A stretch of DNA of 64,000 bases from Cyclobacteriaceae bacterium (GTDB taxonomy: Bacteria > Bacteroidota > Bacteroidia > Cytophagales > Cyclobacteriaceae), in contig JAEUUE010000085.1 in the NCBI GenBank assembly GCA_016787605.1, forward strand, positions 18,805 through 82,804, in the 5' to 3' direction. The notes beneath the pieces are model-generated. The model was not told where the DNA came from, ran no database searches, and saw nothing but the letters and a program-made list of their open reading frames with translations. Both the position numbers and the translations under genes were made by a program. Of the stretch, positions 8,391 to 16,533 are shown in pieces; the first letter of the stretch is position 1, and every line of letters begins with the position of its first letter.

Positions 8391-9581
8391 CTAGCTCAAT
8401 CTCGGTAGGGCAATCCCCGCCACAGTTTCTCCGATGGCCAGCGAAGAAGTCGCCGCCGGAGAAGGAGCATTGCACACGTTGATGGCATGGTCGGACTCCA
8501 GGATGAGGAAATCATCGACAAGCCCTCCCTCGCGGTCGCAGGCCTGGGCCCTCACGCCGGCGCCGCCTTCCACAAGGTCCGAGGATTGAATCTCCGGGAT
8601 AAGTTTCTGCAGCGCGCGGGTAAACGCAGCCTTGGAGAAGGAACGGTACATCTCGCCAAAGCCGGTACGCCAGTATTTCTTCGCCACTTTCTGAAAGCCG
8701 GGCCAGGCCAGTGACTCGCCCAATTCGCCGAGGTGAATGTCTGATTTCTTGTAACCCTCCCGACGAAACGCCAGCACGGCATTTGGTCCTGCTTCGACAC
8801 CACCTTTGGCCATCCGCGTAAAGTGAACGCCAAGGAAGGGGAAGTTGGGGTCGGGAACCGGGTAGATGAGATTCTTGACGAGGTGCTCCTTCTCCGGACG
8901 CAGTTTGTAATACTCGCCCCGGAAGGGGATGATGCGGACGTTGAGGTCGGGCACCGTCATGGCGGCTACTTTGTCGGAATAGAGCCCGGCGCAGTTGACA
9001 ACCAGGTTTGCGGTGTACGTCCCCTTGTCGGTGTTTACTTCACGGTTCTTGATGGAAAGCACGCGTTCGCCAAGCCGGATTTCCGTGCCCGCGTCGAGGA
9101 GCAGTGCGCCGTACTTCTCAGCCACGCGGGTGTAGTCGACGATGCCGGTCTGGGGCACGAAGATGCCTTCCAGACCCGCAACGTGGGGTTCGTATTCTTT
9201 CAGCTCCTCCTTCTTCAGGCGCTTCAGCCCGGTGAGTCCGTTCTGGATTCCTCGCTCATAAAGATTGTTCAGCAGCGGCCGTTCGTGTTCTTCGGTAGCG
9301 ACCACGATCTTTCCGCACAGCTCGAAGGGAATGCCCTGCTCGCGGCAGAACTCCACCAGCAACTGGTAACCCCGAATGCAGTTTCGGGCCTTGAGGCTCC
9401 CGGGCTTATAGTAAATCCCCGAATGGATCACGCCGCTGTTGTTGCCGGTCTGGTGCCGGGCCAGGCGGTCTTCTTTTTCAATTACCAGGATGCGGGTACC
9501 GGGGCGGGAACGTTGCAACTGCAGGGCAGTGGCCAGCCCGATAATGCCGCCGCCCACGACGATGGCGTCAAATGAATTCAT
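8391..9581 (-). CDS. lhgO: L-2-hydroxyglutarate oxidase/dehydrogenase (LhgO-like)
   Basis: This 396-residue flavoprotein of the DAO fold has the FAD-binding signature VVGGGIIGLATALQL at the N terminus, followed by HQTGNNSGVIHSGIYY, which is diagnostic of L-2-hydroxyglutarate oxidases (YgaF/LhgO). It oxidises L-2-hydroxyglutarate to 2-oxoglutarate and passes electrons to the quinone pool or O2. The C-terminal GAGVRAQA motif is also typical. The ATG at 9581 lies only 19 bases after the stop of the upstream amidotransferase gene, so the two are probably one transcript. Length and ends agree with the family. Confidence 0.92.
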   Translation of the reverse strand: MNSFDAIVVGGGIIGLATALQLQRSRPGTRILVIEKEDRLARHQTGNNSGVIHSGIYYKPGSLKARNCIRGYQLLVEFCREQGIPFELCGKIVVATEEHERPLLNNLYERGIQNGLTGLKRLKKEELKEYEPHVAGLEGIFVPQTGIVDYTRVAEKYGALLLDAGTEIRLGERVLSIKNREVNTDKGTYTANLVVNCAGLYSDKVAAMTVPDLNVRIIPFRGEYYKLRPEKEHLVKNLIYPVPDPNFPFLGVHFTRMAKGGVEAGPNAVLAFRREGYKKSDIHLGELGESLAWPGFQKVAKKYWRTGFGEMYRSFSKAAFTRALQKLIPEIQSSDLVEGGAGVRAQACDREGGLVDDFLILESDHAINVCNAPSPAATSSLAIGETVAGIALPRLS

Positions 9582-9600
9582 GGCCGCAAAAATAAGGAAC

Positions 9601-10455
9601 TTATGCTTTGATCGGCTTGATGCGCACGTTGAGATTGGGTTCTACCATCACGAGGTGGTTCTTCGGGATCATCGTCCACTCCGGTCCGTCGGTGAGTTTC
9701 TCCGAGACGATCAGGACAGCCTGGTCGTTGTCTTTAGGTGCTTCCAACCGCGTGTTGCCGTCTTCCACCACGTACCGGCTGCCTTCAGAGTGATAGAGCG
9801 TAAGGGGCTCTTCATTGGGGTCGCTCACCCACCGGGTGCCGACGATAAAGGAACCGTTGGTGACGGCCATGTTGAGATAGGCAGGCTCCTTGATGCCCGC
9901 GTCCTTCATGAGTCCTTTGATGTATCCGAAAGTATTTTCAAACGCATCGGCCACGGCGTCGGTGGTAATGCTTTGATGGGTTTTGTTCAGGTAGTTGACC
10001 AGGTAGGCGAAGATATGTTCCGAGTCCGTCTGGCCCTTGATCCAGTTGTACATCTCGTCGGATAGGGGGTCGCGGAGTTTGCGCTTCACCTTGGAAAACT
10101 CTTCGATGCCGCCGTTATGGGCCATGAGGAGAGTCTTGTATTGGAACGGGTGACAGTTCGATTCAGAGACTTCTCCCACACTGGCGGCCCGCACATGCGC
10201 GATCAGGCATCCCGTCTTCACCTTGGGTGCCAGGTTGCGCAGGTTGCGGTTGCTCCAGGCCGGGTTGACCGATACGAACGTCACCGGCTCGTTGTTCACC
10301 TCGGGCACATACCACCCGATGCCGAACCCGTCGCCGTTCAGCGGCTCTTCAATTTCCTTGGCGTCGATGCTCTGGTTGATGAGCGAATTCTTGGGTTTGT
10401 ACAGCAGGTTGTCGATAATGATGTTCGTCCCGCGATAAGCCAAAAGCCGGCACAT
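9601..10455 (-). CDS. Class II glutamine amidotransferase (YafJ-like)
   Basis: This 284-residue protein has an N-terminal nucleophile glutaminase domain. The ATG at 10455 is chosen because the catalytic Cys must follow the initiator Met (MCRLLAYRG); the frame extends 144 bases further upstream through a low-complexity repeat and that extension is not credible. The NGDGFGIGWY and AHVRAAS segments match the glutamine-binding parts of YafJ/DUG3/EgtC-type amidotransferases. No synthase domain is fused and no partner gene is adjacent, so the acceptor is unknown; EgtC-like or gamma-glutamyl hydrolase activity are both possible. It is probably the first gene before lhgO. Confidence 0.88.
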   Translation of the reverse strand: MCRLLAYRGTNIIIDNLLYKPKNSLINQSIDAKEIEEPLNGDGFGIGWYVPEVNNEPVTFVSVNPAWSNRNLRNLAPKVKTGCLIAHVRAASVGEVSESNCHPFQYKTLLMAHNGGIEEFSKVKRKLRDPLSDEMYNWIKGQTDSEHIFAYLVNYLNKTHQSITTDAVADAFENTFGYIKGLMKDAGIKEPAYLNMAVTNGSFIVGTRWVSDPNEEPLTLYHSEGSRYVVEDGNTRLEAPKDNDQAVLIVSEKLTDGPEWTMIPKNHLVMVEPNLNVRIKPIKA

Positions 10456-10490
10456 AAGGGTAAGGGTTTTTTGAAAGTTACGAAAAACTG

Positions 10491-10547
10491 GGTACTCGGC
10501 ACTCGGCCCAAGGCCCTCGGCTCTCGGGGGCTCGGCTCTCGGCACTG
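10491..10547. repeat. Degenerate heptanucleotide repeat array, GGCNCTC type
   Basis: About eight units of 7 bases resembling GGCACTC/GGCTCTC follow each other, with one 8-base unit at 10526-10533. The array lies just upstream of the amidotransferase gene. Short heptamer arrays of this kind occur between genes in some Bacteroidota and cyanobacteria; the function is unknown. Confidence 0.75.
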
Positions 10548-10603
10548 GCTGTTGGCTAGACTTTGCTATCCTGCAGTCCTGACTACCCAAATCTTTCAAC
10601 CTC

Positions 10604-10687
10604 TTACCTCTTACCGATTACCGATCACGGACTACCGACTACCGATCACAGATTACCGATTACCGGTTACTGGTTACCGCTCACCGT
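10604..10687. repeat. Degenerate heptanucleotide repeat array, TTACCGA type
   Basis: Twelve 7-base units in register can be read from 10604 to 10687: TTACCGA at 10611, 10618 and 10653, with variants such as CTACCGA, TCACGGA and TTACCGG. The last unit covers the stop codon of msrB (10681-10683), so the array touches the end of that gene. Its unit differs from the GGCNCTC array 57 bases away but has the same period. Confidence 0.8.
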
Positions 10688-11148
10688 TTCTCAAACTTCA
10701 ACGACGCAGAGTTCATGCAATACCTCAGCCCGGTGGGTTCGGGGCCGTCGTCGAAGACGTGGCCGAGGTGACCACCGCAGCGGCTGCAGACGACTTCTTC
10801 GCGGACCATGCCGTAAGTGAGATCCTGGTGGATGGCGATGGATTCTTTGGTGATGGGCTGGTAGAAACTGGGCCAGCCGGTGCCGGATTCAAACTTGGTA
10901 TCGGAGGCAAACAGCGGCTGCCCGCAGCCGGCGCAAACGTACCGGCCCTTTTCATGGTTGTCCCAGTACTCGCCGGTGAAGGCGCGCTCGGTGCCCTTCA
11001 GGCGCAGGACATTGTATTGGATCGGGGTTAGGGAGGACTTCCACTCCGCCTCGGTCTTCTGGACCGGGTAGGAAGTCTTGGGGTTCTGGCCCTGGCAGGC
11101 CTGGAAGACGATGCCAATCAGGAGAAGAAGAGAGATGCGGATTGCCAT
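10681..11148 (-). CDS. msrB: Lipoprotein peptide-methionine (R)-S-oxide reductase
   Basis: This 155-residue MsrB reduces methionine-R-sulfoxide in proteins. A lipoprotein signal is present: [18 protein letters not shown], with the lipidated Cys in FQAC, so the enzyme is placed in the periplasm or on the outer membrane. The domain carries two CxxC zinc pairs (CAGC and CSRC) and the catalytic Cys in RYCMNS. The ATG at 11148 is chosen because it gives the intact signal; the frame continues 10 codons upstream. The exported MsrA gene lies upstream on the same strand, so this organism repairs both sulfoxide isomers outside the cytoplasm. Confidence 0.93.
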   Translation of the reverse strand: MAIRISLLLLIGIVFQACQGQNPKTSYPVQKTEAEWKSSLTPIQYNVLRLKGTERAFTGEYWDNHEKGRYVCAGCGQPLFASDTKFESGTGWPSFYQPITKESIAIHQDLTYGMVREEVVCSRCGGHLGHVFDDGPEPTGLRYCMNSASLKFEKR

Positions 11149-11176
11149 ATGAACGATTAAGATAGGCCCAAAAACC

Positions 11177-11207
11177 AAAATACCCCGGCCGCCTGCCAGG
11201 GTATTTT
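11177..11207. terminator. Hairpin with A/T flanks, possible terminator after msrA
   Basis: AAAATACCC (11177-11185) pairs with GGGTATTTT (11199-11207) around a G+C-rich loop, and the minus-strand reading continues into a T-rich stretch. This is the form of a bidirectional intrinsic terminator. It lies between msrA and msrB, close to the msrB start. Confidence 0.5.
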
Positions 11208-11254
11208 GTACCTAAACCTAAACCTATGAGAGTGTTTACTCTACATGGTTAATC

Positions 11255-11273
11255 AACGGCGGAAACCGCCGTT
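11255..11273. other. Perfect 8-bp stem-loop
   Basis: AACGGCGG (11255-11262) and CCGCCGTT (11266-11273) form a perfect stem with a 3-base loop between msrA and msrB. There is no T tract on either side, so it is more likely an RNA stability or processing element than a terminator. Confidence 0.45.
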
Positions 11274-11325
11274 TGGTTTCGTGAGGTACAAAAATCTTTT
11301 GCCCTGAAACGGCCGGGTTTTGGGG

Positions 11326-11940
11326 CTATTTTAGCTTACCCTGGAACTGTTTCCGGAATTTCTCCACTTTCGGCCGGATCACGTATTGGCAGTAGCCCTG
11401 GTCGGGGTTCAGGGCATAGTAATTCTGGTGATAGTCTTCCGCCGGGTAGTAGTTGATCAGGGGGCTTATTTCGGTTACAATCCGGCTCTTGAACACCTTG
11501 GAAGCCTCCAGCTGGGCCTTGTACTGCTCGGCAGTCTTGCGTTGCTCCTCGTCGTGGTAGAAGACCACCGACCGGTACTGGGTTCCTTCGTCGGCACCCT
11601 GCTTGTTCAGCGTGGTGGGATCATGGGTATTCCAGAAGATCTCCAGGAGGTCGGCATAAGTGACTACGGCCGGGTCGAAGGTGATCCGGATGACTTCCGC
11701 ATGGCCGGTGAGGCCGGTGCACACCTCGCGGTAGGTGGGGTTCTTGACCGTCCCCCCGGAGTAGCCCGATTCGACTTTCGTTACGCCTTTCACGGCCAGG
11801 AATACCGCCTCGGTGCACCAAAAGCAGCCTCCCCCAAACGTGGCCTGTTGTTCTGTCTTCATGGATTTCGGATTGGTTTTCCCTTGCCCGTAAACCACAG
11901 CGGTCGCCAGGGCGAGGCCGATAAGCAGGGTTGTTTTCAT
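11326..11940 (-). CDS. msrA: Exported peptide-methionine (S)-S-oxide reductase
   Basis: This 204-residue MsrA reduces methionine-S-sulfoxide. The catalytic GCFWC motif follows a FGG turn at about residue 37, and the GYSGG, GHAEV and DPTTLNKQG segments are all present. The N terminus MKTTLLIGLALATAVVYGQ is a Sec signal peptide, so the enzyme should act in the periplasm, complementing the lipoprotein MsrB downstream. The ATG at 11940 is preferred since it gives the signal peptide; a longer frame reaches 11985. Two hairpins separate it from msrB, so the two may be separate transcripts. Confidence 0.93.
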   Translation of the reverse strand: MKTTLLIGLALATAVVYGQGKTNPKSMKTEQQATFGGGCFWCTEAVFLAVKGVTKVESGYSGGTVKNPTYREVCTGLTGHAEVIRITFDPAVVTYADLLEIFWNTHDPTTLNKQGADEGTQYRSVVFYHDEEQRKTAEQYKAQLEASKVFKSRIVTEISPLINYYPAEDYHQNYYALNPDQGYCQYVIRPKVEKFRKQFQGKLK

Positions 11941-11987
11941 ACGATGTTTAACCGTAACCGGGCCGAAATGGTTTTCGGGAACCAAAA

Positions 11988-13091
11988 TTAGTATTGGCTG
12001 TAGAAGTTCTTCAGGGCCCGCTCCAGGTTGGCTTCCAGGTTGCGCATGGCCTGGTTAAACAGGTCGCGGTCGTTGGGGAAGGTTTCCTTTTGCTTGGTCA
12101 GGCTTTGCTGACTGGACGACAGCGCCCGGATATCACCTGTGTAGGTGGCCCACTCGGCCTGCCATGACGAACGTCCTTCGACGGTTTCGTTTTGCAGTAC
12201 CCCCTGGGTGGCCACATCGGTGATGGTGAGCAAGGAGGAACTGCGGGCCGACTTCGTCTTCTTGTAATAGGTAATCTTGGCCGTCACTTTGGTCATCACA
12301 TCGACCATCTTGCCGTCGGCGCCTTTCTTCTGCTCGCCGGTTTTGATTTCCTTGGTGACCGTCTCGTTGTTGGAGGTGATGCGCGCGGATCCATCTTCGC
12401 GGTAGCCGTTGAAGATGACGCGGAGCTGCTGGTGGGGAGGAACGGTATCACGCTGGGCGACGGGCCGGAAGGAGAGGAACTGGCGGTTTAATGAATTGAT
12501 GATCGGCTGGATGCTCCCGTAGTTGATGGTCGACGCGTTGATTTCTTCGTAGGCCACACGCAGTGTCGCGTTGAACTCCGCCTGCGTCATCATTTCGATG
12601 GACTCCCGGTAGCCCGGTTCGTAGGTATTGGCCTCTTTGAAATCAAAATAGGCGCGCTTCGCTTCCTCCCTCGTGTTCCTCATGAGGGACGTGATCCCTT
12701 CGCTGTAACTCTCTTCGGCTGCCTTCGTCCTCACTTCCTTCAACTCGGTGTACCGGGTGACTGGCTGCGAGATGACCTTCATGGCGCCGAGCGAAGTCTT
12801 GATCTGGTCATTCATGTAGTTGATCTGCTCGTAGCCCTTCACGGCGTTGCGCCATTTCCTCGGGTCATCAGAGGCGATCCCGTTCTTGATGTTGGACTCA
12901 ATGTAGTCGACGGCCAGCGGGTATCCTTGCTGGAGCACGGCTTTCGCTTTCTTGTTATCCGGGCTGCTCCGCAGGCGGTTTACGGATTCCAGCACGGCTT
13001 CGTAGTAGTTGCCGTGGGAGAGGGCGGCCTTGCCTGAGCTGCAGGCCTGGAGCAAGAGGAGAATACCGAAGACAACGTAGACTTTTCTCAT
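11988..13091 (-). CDS. Lipoprotein of unknown function
   Basis: I do not recognise a characterised family. The 367-residue product starts MRKVYVVFGILLLLQACSSG, a clear lipoprotein signal with the lipidated Cys in LQAC. Residues 20-200 look helical and tetratricopeptide-like, with repeated short phrases such as SHGNYYEAVLESVNRL and FKEANTYEPGYRES. The C-terminal half contains beta-rich segments and a charged patch around KKGADG. It could be an envelope scaffold. The ATG at 13091 gives the signal; a longer frame is open to 13148. The stop lies about 47 bases before the msrA start on the same strand. Confidence 0.7.
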   Translation of the reverse strand: MRKVYVVFGILLLLQACSSGKAALSHGNYYEAVLESVNRLRSSPDNKKAKAVLQQGYPLAVDYIESNIKNGIASDDPRKWRNAVKGYEQINYMNDQIKTSLGAMKVISQPVTRYTELKEVRTKAAEESYSEGITSLMRNTREEAKRAYFDFKEANTYEPGYRESIEMMTQAEFNATLRVAYEEINASTINYGSIQPIINSLNRQFLSFRPVAQRDTVPPHQQLRVIFNGYREDGSARITSNNETVTKEIKTGEQKKGADGKMVDVMTKVTAKITYYKKTKSARSSSLLTITDVATQGVLQNETVEGRSSWQAEWATYTGDIRALSSSQQSLTKQKETFPNDRDLFNQAMRNLEANLERALKNFYSQY

Positions 13092-13144
13092 GGTGGATCG
13101 GGAGCAAAATAAGGGCCGCAAATTAGTGAGATGTGTCCATTGCG

Positions 13145-13310
13145 GCAACGATTCTGCCAGCCCCTTGCCCCTAAAGGGGGAATTAGATTCGGTGATCCAA
13201 AAGTGGTTCCCCTTCAGGGGCCAGGGGTGGGGAGTACCTTGGGATGCTCAACCTATACTTGCCGTGGCGGCGATTCTCCCAGCCCCTTGCCCTACAAAGG
13301 AGGCATGAAT
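13145..13310. repeat. REP-like repeat cluster (two direct copies and one inverted)
   Basis: The gene-free gap 13092-13394 holds two direct copies of a roughly 38-base element (13145-13184 and 13269-13310), each containing GATTCT, CCAGCCCCTTGCCC and a run such as AAAGGGGG. A related inverted copy, CCCCTTCAGGGGCCAGGGG (13209-13227), lies between them. Each can fold on itself through its C-run and G-run. I see no gene in the rest of the gap. Confidence 0.65.
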
Positions 13311-13394
13311 CCGGTTAGATGCACTTTTGATGTTGCGGTGGCCTTTAAGAGTCAGAGCTGGTGGGCATAACAGCAACACCTCCCGGAATGGTAT

Positions 13395-14588
13395 CTACTT
13401 GTAAAGTGTAGTCAGCAAATCGTCCAAAAGGTTCTTCCAATTGCCCCAGGAATGAGCTTCCTCGGTTTCCTGGTAACGGCAGGTATGTCCCCGCGTTTCG
13501 AGGATGTCCTTCATCTTTCGGGATTCGGTCGCTGCATCAAAGTAGGTGCCGGCCGAGAGAAAAACTCGGATTTTGAGCTCTCCCGACTGCTCGGCAAGGG
13601 TAAAGATTTCCGGCTTGTACCAAAAGGCGGGAGATTGGATCCCGGCAAGGCCGAAGAGATCCGGCCGTTTCAAAGCGACGTAGGCCGACATCAATCCGCC
13701 CAGGGAGGTGCCCATGATTCCCCGTTCGCTACGGGCGACTGGCCGGGTGCCTTCTGTCAGGGGCATCAATTCCTCCGTGAGAAAATTCAGGTAGTTCTCA
13801 TTGAGGCTGAGCTCGGTCATCCTCCGGTTGTTGGCGGGATTATCCGGATCGCGCGCGTCGAGAAAGACCACGCGAAGGGGTCGGATGCGCCGGTCAGCAA
13901 TCAGGTTGTCCAGTACCGTAATCATACTGCCCAGCCTTGGATCGGCATACTCGTTGCCGTCGGTTACATAGAGGATGGGCAACCGGGCCGGGTCGGTGTT
14001 GCCGGCAGGGGTGTACACGGAATAGGCAACTTCATAACCGAGTTTCGTGCTCCGAATCCGGGAGGCGTTAAGGGTTCCCCTGGCAATGCCTTGACGTTCC
14101 AGCACACAGTCGTCTTTCTTCCACCCAGGCATGCGCACCTCGGAGTTGGGTGAACCTCCGCCAACGCCGCTGTACTGCTGGTGAGGATTAACCGGGTCGA
14201 GGATCCAGTCCTTTCCGTTGAGGATGATTTTGTAATCGAATCGCGCGGTGGATGGAAACCTGAACGCCGTCATCCATATGTCCGTGTTCTTGATCCTGTA
14301 TCCCTTGCTCGGGGATGGCTTTGATCCCCACCCGTTGAAATCGCCGGCCCACGCTACCGAGACTGCTGTACCGCGATAGAGAAACACGGCTGAATCGTGG
14401 GAGAGGAGAGGAACCTGGCCGGCTTTCTTACGCGCATCCCACCATTGATTGACTGAACCCTGGATGCGAACCGAGTCCTTCCTGGCAAAAGACTTGAGTT
14501 GACGCATGGCCTTAGCGAAGGCTTTGTCGGCTTGCGCGGGAGCAGAAGCGCTCCACAACAAGGCCAGCGAAAGGTAGATCCATTTCAT
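13395..14588 (-). CDS. Exported alpha/beta-hydrolase esterase (enterochelin esterase-like)
   Basis: This 397-residue protein has a Sec signal peptide (MKWIYLSLALLWSASAPAQA). Residues 60-140 form an early-set/CBM48-like domain (WAGDFNGWG, FDYKIILNG), and residues 160-397 an esterase-D/Fes-type hydrolase. The nucleophile elbow is GTSLGG, an acidic residue probably lies in the DARDPDN or AGTYFD region, and the His is in EEAHSWGNW. Such enzymes cleave carbohydrate or siderophore esters outside the cytoplasm; the substrate is not evident. It overlaps the VOC gene by 4 bases (ATGA), so translation is probably coupled. Confidence 0.85.
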   Translation of the reverse strand: MKWIYLSLALLWSASAPAQADKAFAKAMRQLKSFARKDSVRIQGSVNQWWDARKKAGQVPLLSHDSAVFLYRGTAVSVAWAGDFNGWGSKPSPSKGYRIKNTDIWMTAFRFPSTARFDYKIILNGKDWILDPVNPHQQYSGVGGGSPNSEVRMPGWKKDDCVLERQGIARGTLNASRIRSTKLGYEVAYSVYTPAGNTDPARLPILYVTDGNEYADPRLGSMITVLDNLIADRRIRPLRVVFLDARDPDNPANNRRMTELSLNENYLNFLTEELMPLTEGTRPVARSERGIMGTSLGGLMSAYVALKRPDLFGLAGIQSPAFWYKPEIFTLAEQSGELKIRVFLSAGTYFDAATESRKMKDILETRGHTCRYQETEEAHSWGNWKNLLDDLLTTLYK

Positions 14589-14977
14589 TTTCCGTCAGGC
14601 ACGGAGTGCAAGGCGACGCGGTTGCCTTCGGTATCGAGGAACATGGCCATGTAGCCATACTCCGGTGAAATCTGTGTTTTTGGAACGATGATTTTGCCCC
14701 CGGCCTTTTCGATGCGGTCGAGCACCTGCTGAACATCCGGGTTGGCGTTGAGGTAAACGAGGGGGCCGTCAGTAGACGACGACTTGTAGAAATCCGCGTT
14801 GTAGACCAGTGCGCCGCCAATCGCGTTTGGGTCCTCCAGCGGAAACATGCGCATCTGAATCTGGGCGAGATCCAGCGGCATCATCTGCATGCCGAAAATC
14901 GTTTCATAAAATTTCTGGGCGCGGTTCAGGTCCTTCGTGGGGATCTCAAACCAGCTGATCGCATTCTTGAAGACCAT
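14585..14977 (-). CDS. VOC/glyoxalase-family protein
   Basis: This 130-residue protein is a single vicinal-oxygen-chelate domain with the phrases ISWFEIPTKDLNRAQKFYE and MAMFLDTEGNRVALHS, typical of small glyoxalase-like proteins. The usual metal ligands (an N-terminal His/Glu pair) are replaced in part, so catalytic activity is uncertain; many relatives act as binding or resistance proteins. It ends in a 4-base overlap with the esterase gene and seems to form a two-gene unit with it. Confidence 0.85.
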   Translation of the reverse strand: MVFKNAISWFEIPTKDLNRAQKFYETIFGMQMMPLDLAQIQMRMFPLEDPNAIGGALVYNADFYKSSSTDGPLVYLNANPDVQQVLDRIEKAGGKIIVPKTQISPEYGYMAMFLDTEGNRVALHSVPDGK

Positions 14978-15008
14978 AGGTTAAAGGGTTTTGGTTTTGC
15001 GTTGATCA

Positions 15009-16526
15009 TCAATGATGCATTTCCACTTCCTCCTGGTCGGATACCCGCAGCGAAAGAAGGCCGGAAATAATCATGGATACTCCCCCTGTAACGAGAATGA
15101 AGATGGGTTGGTTGTTAAACACATGCACGAGCAGGAAGCCAAGGACGGTGCCGGCGATGATCTGCGGGATCACGATGAAGAAGTTGAAGACACCCATATA
15201 GTAACCCATTTTCGACGGGGGCAGTGAACCTGACAGCATGGCGTAGGGAATCGAAAGAATGCTGGCCCAGGCGATGCCGACACCCACCATGGAGAGCCAC
15301 AACCAGTCGGGATCGGAAACAAAATAGAACGATGCCAACCCGATGCCGCCGCAGGTAAGGGCGATCAGGTGGGTCACCCGGCGGCTGGTGTATTTGGCCA
15401 GGGAAGGAAGGAACAGTGCGGCAAGGGCGGCAATGCCGTTGTAGTTTCCAAACAGGACGCCCACAAGGTCGGCCCCGGACGCGTACTCGGCCGAGGTCGG
15501 GTCAGTGGATCCGAAGATGTGGCTCGTCACCGCCGGCGTGGTGTATATCCACATGGCGAAGAGGGCGAACCAGGAGAAGAACTGAACGTAGGCCAGCTGG
15601 ACCATCGTCCGCGGCATGGTCAGAAAGTCTTTGGCAATGTGAACGAAGCCGAGGTACGAGCGGCCTTGCTTGATGTACATCGCCGCAAGAATAAACAGAC
15701 AGCCGAAGGCGACCAACCCCAGCGCGAGTACCAGGAGTTCCTTCTCCAGGGCTTTGTACAGGATAAGCGCCGTAAACAGGGTGCCCACCACGATCAGGCG
15801 AAGCCCCAGCTTAACAAAGCGATTTCGGAAAATGTCTTCGTTTTCAATCTTGCGTTTAGTCCGGTCGCGGAGTCCTTCCTGTTCGCCTTCCTGGGGCGGG
15901 TATTCTTTCGTGCTGAAGACGGTCCACATCACCGTAACAAAGAGCATGAATGCGCCTACATAGAAGGAGTACCTCACGGAATCGGGAATCTCTCCGGCAA
16001 CCTCCGAACGGTTGGCGATGCCAAACCAGTTGCTGAAGGCCCAGGGCAGGTAGGAGGCGACGATGGCACCAATGCCGATGAAGAAACTCTGCATGGCAAA
16101 CCCGCGTGTCCGCTGCTCCGGCGGGAGCATGTCACCGACGAAAGCACGGAAGGGTTCCATGCTGATGTTGATGGAGGCATCCATGATCCAGAGCGTACCG
16201 ACGGCCATCCACAGCGCCGTAGAGTTGGGCATTACGCACAGCGCCAGCGACGCAAGCAAGGCGCCGACGGCGAAGTAAGGACGACGCCTGCCCCAGGTGG
16301 GATGCCAGGTCCGGTCGCTATAAAAGCCGATGATGGGCTGGATGAGCAAGCCCGTGACTGGTGCGGCCAGCCAGAACAACGCCAGGCTGCTGGTCTCTGC
16401 ACCGAGGGTTTCGAAAATACGGCTGGTGTTGGCGTTCTGCAGGGCGAATCCGAATTGAATCCCGAGAAACCCGAAACTCATGTTCCAGATTTGCCAAAAA
16501 GAGAGATGAGGTTTTTGCTGGGTCAT
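15009..16526 (-). CDS. SLC45-like MFS sugar transporter, 505 residues
   Basis: This is a 12-helix major facilitator of the glycoside-pentoside/SUT-like (SLC45) group. The phrases FYSDRTWHPTWGRRRPYF and QRTRGFAMQS between helices are the family's signature, and a long charged cytoplasmic loop occurs near residues 200-235. Relatives move maltose, sucrose or other alpha-glucosides with protons. It is the last gene of the alpha-glucosidase unit, 7 bases after the second, shorter transporter. Two paralogous transporters in a row suggest either different substrates or a two-protein carrier. Confidence 0.88.
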   Translation of the reverse strand: MTQQKPHLSFWQIWNMSFGFLGIQFGFALQNANTSRIFETLGAETSSLALFWLAAPVTGLLIQPIIGFYSDRTWHPTWGRRRPYFAVGALLASLALCVMPNSTALWMAVGTLWIMDASINISMEPFRAFVGDMLPPEQRTRGFAMQSFFIGIGAIVASYLPWAFSNWFGIANRSEVAGEIPDSVRYSFYVGAFMLFVTVMWTVFSTKEYPPQEGEQEGLRDRTKRKIENEDIFRNRFVKLGLRLIVVGTLFTALILYKALEKELLVLALGLVAFGCLFILAAMYIKQGRSYLGFVHIAKDFLTMPRTMVQLAYVQFFSWFALFAMWIYTTPAVTSHIFGSTDPTSAEYASGADLVGVLFGNYNGIAALAALFLPSLAKYTSRRVTHLIALTCGGIGLASFYFVSDPDWLWLSMVGVGIAWASILSIPYAMLSGSLPPSKMGYYMGVFNFFIVIPQIIAGTVLGFLLVHVFNNQPIFILVTGGVSMIISGLLSLRVSDQEEVEMHH

Positions 16527-16533
16527 AGATGGA

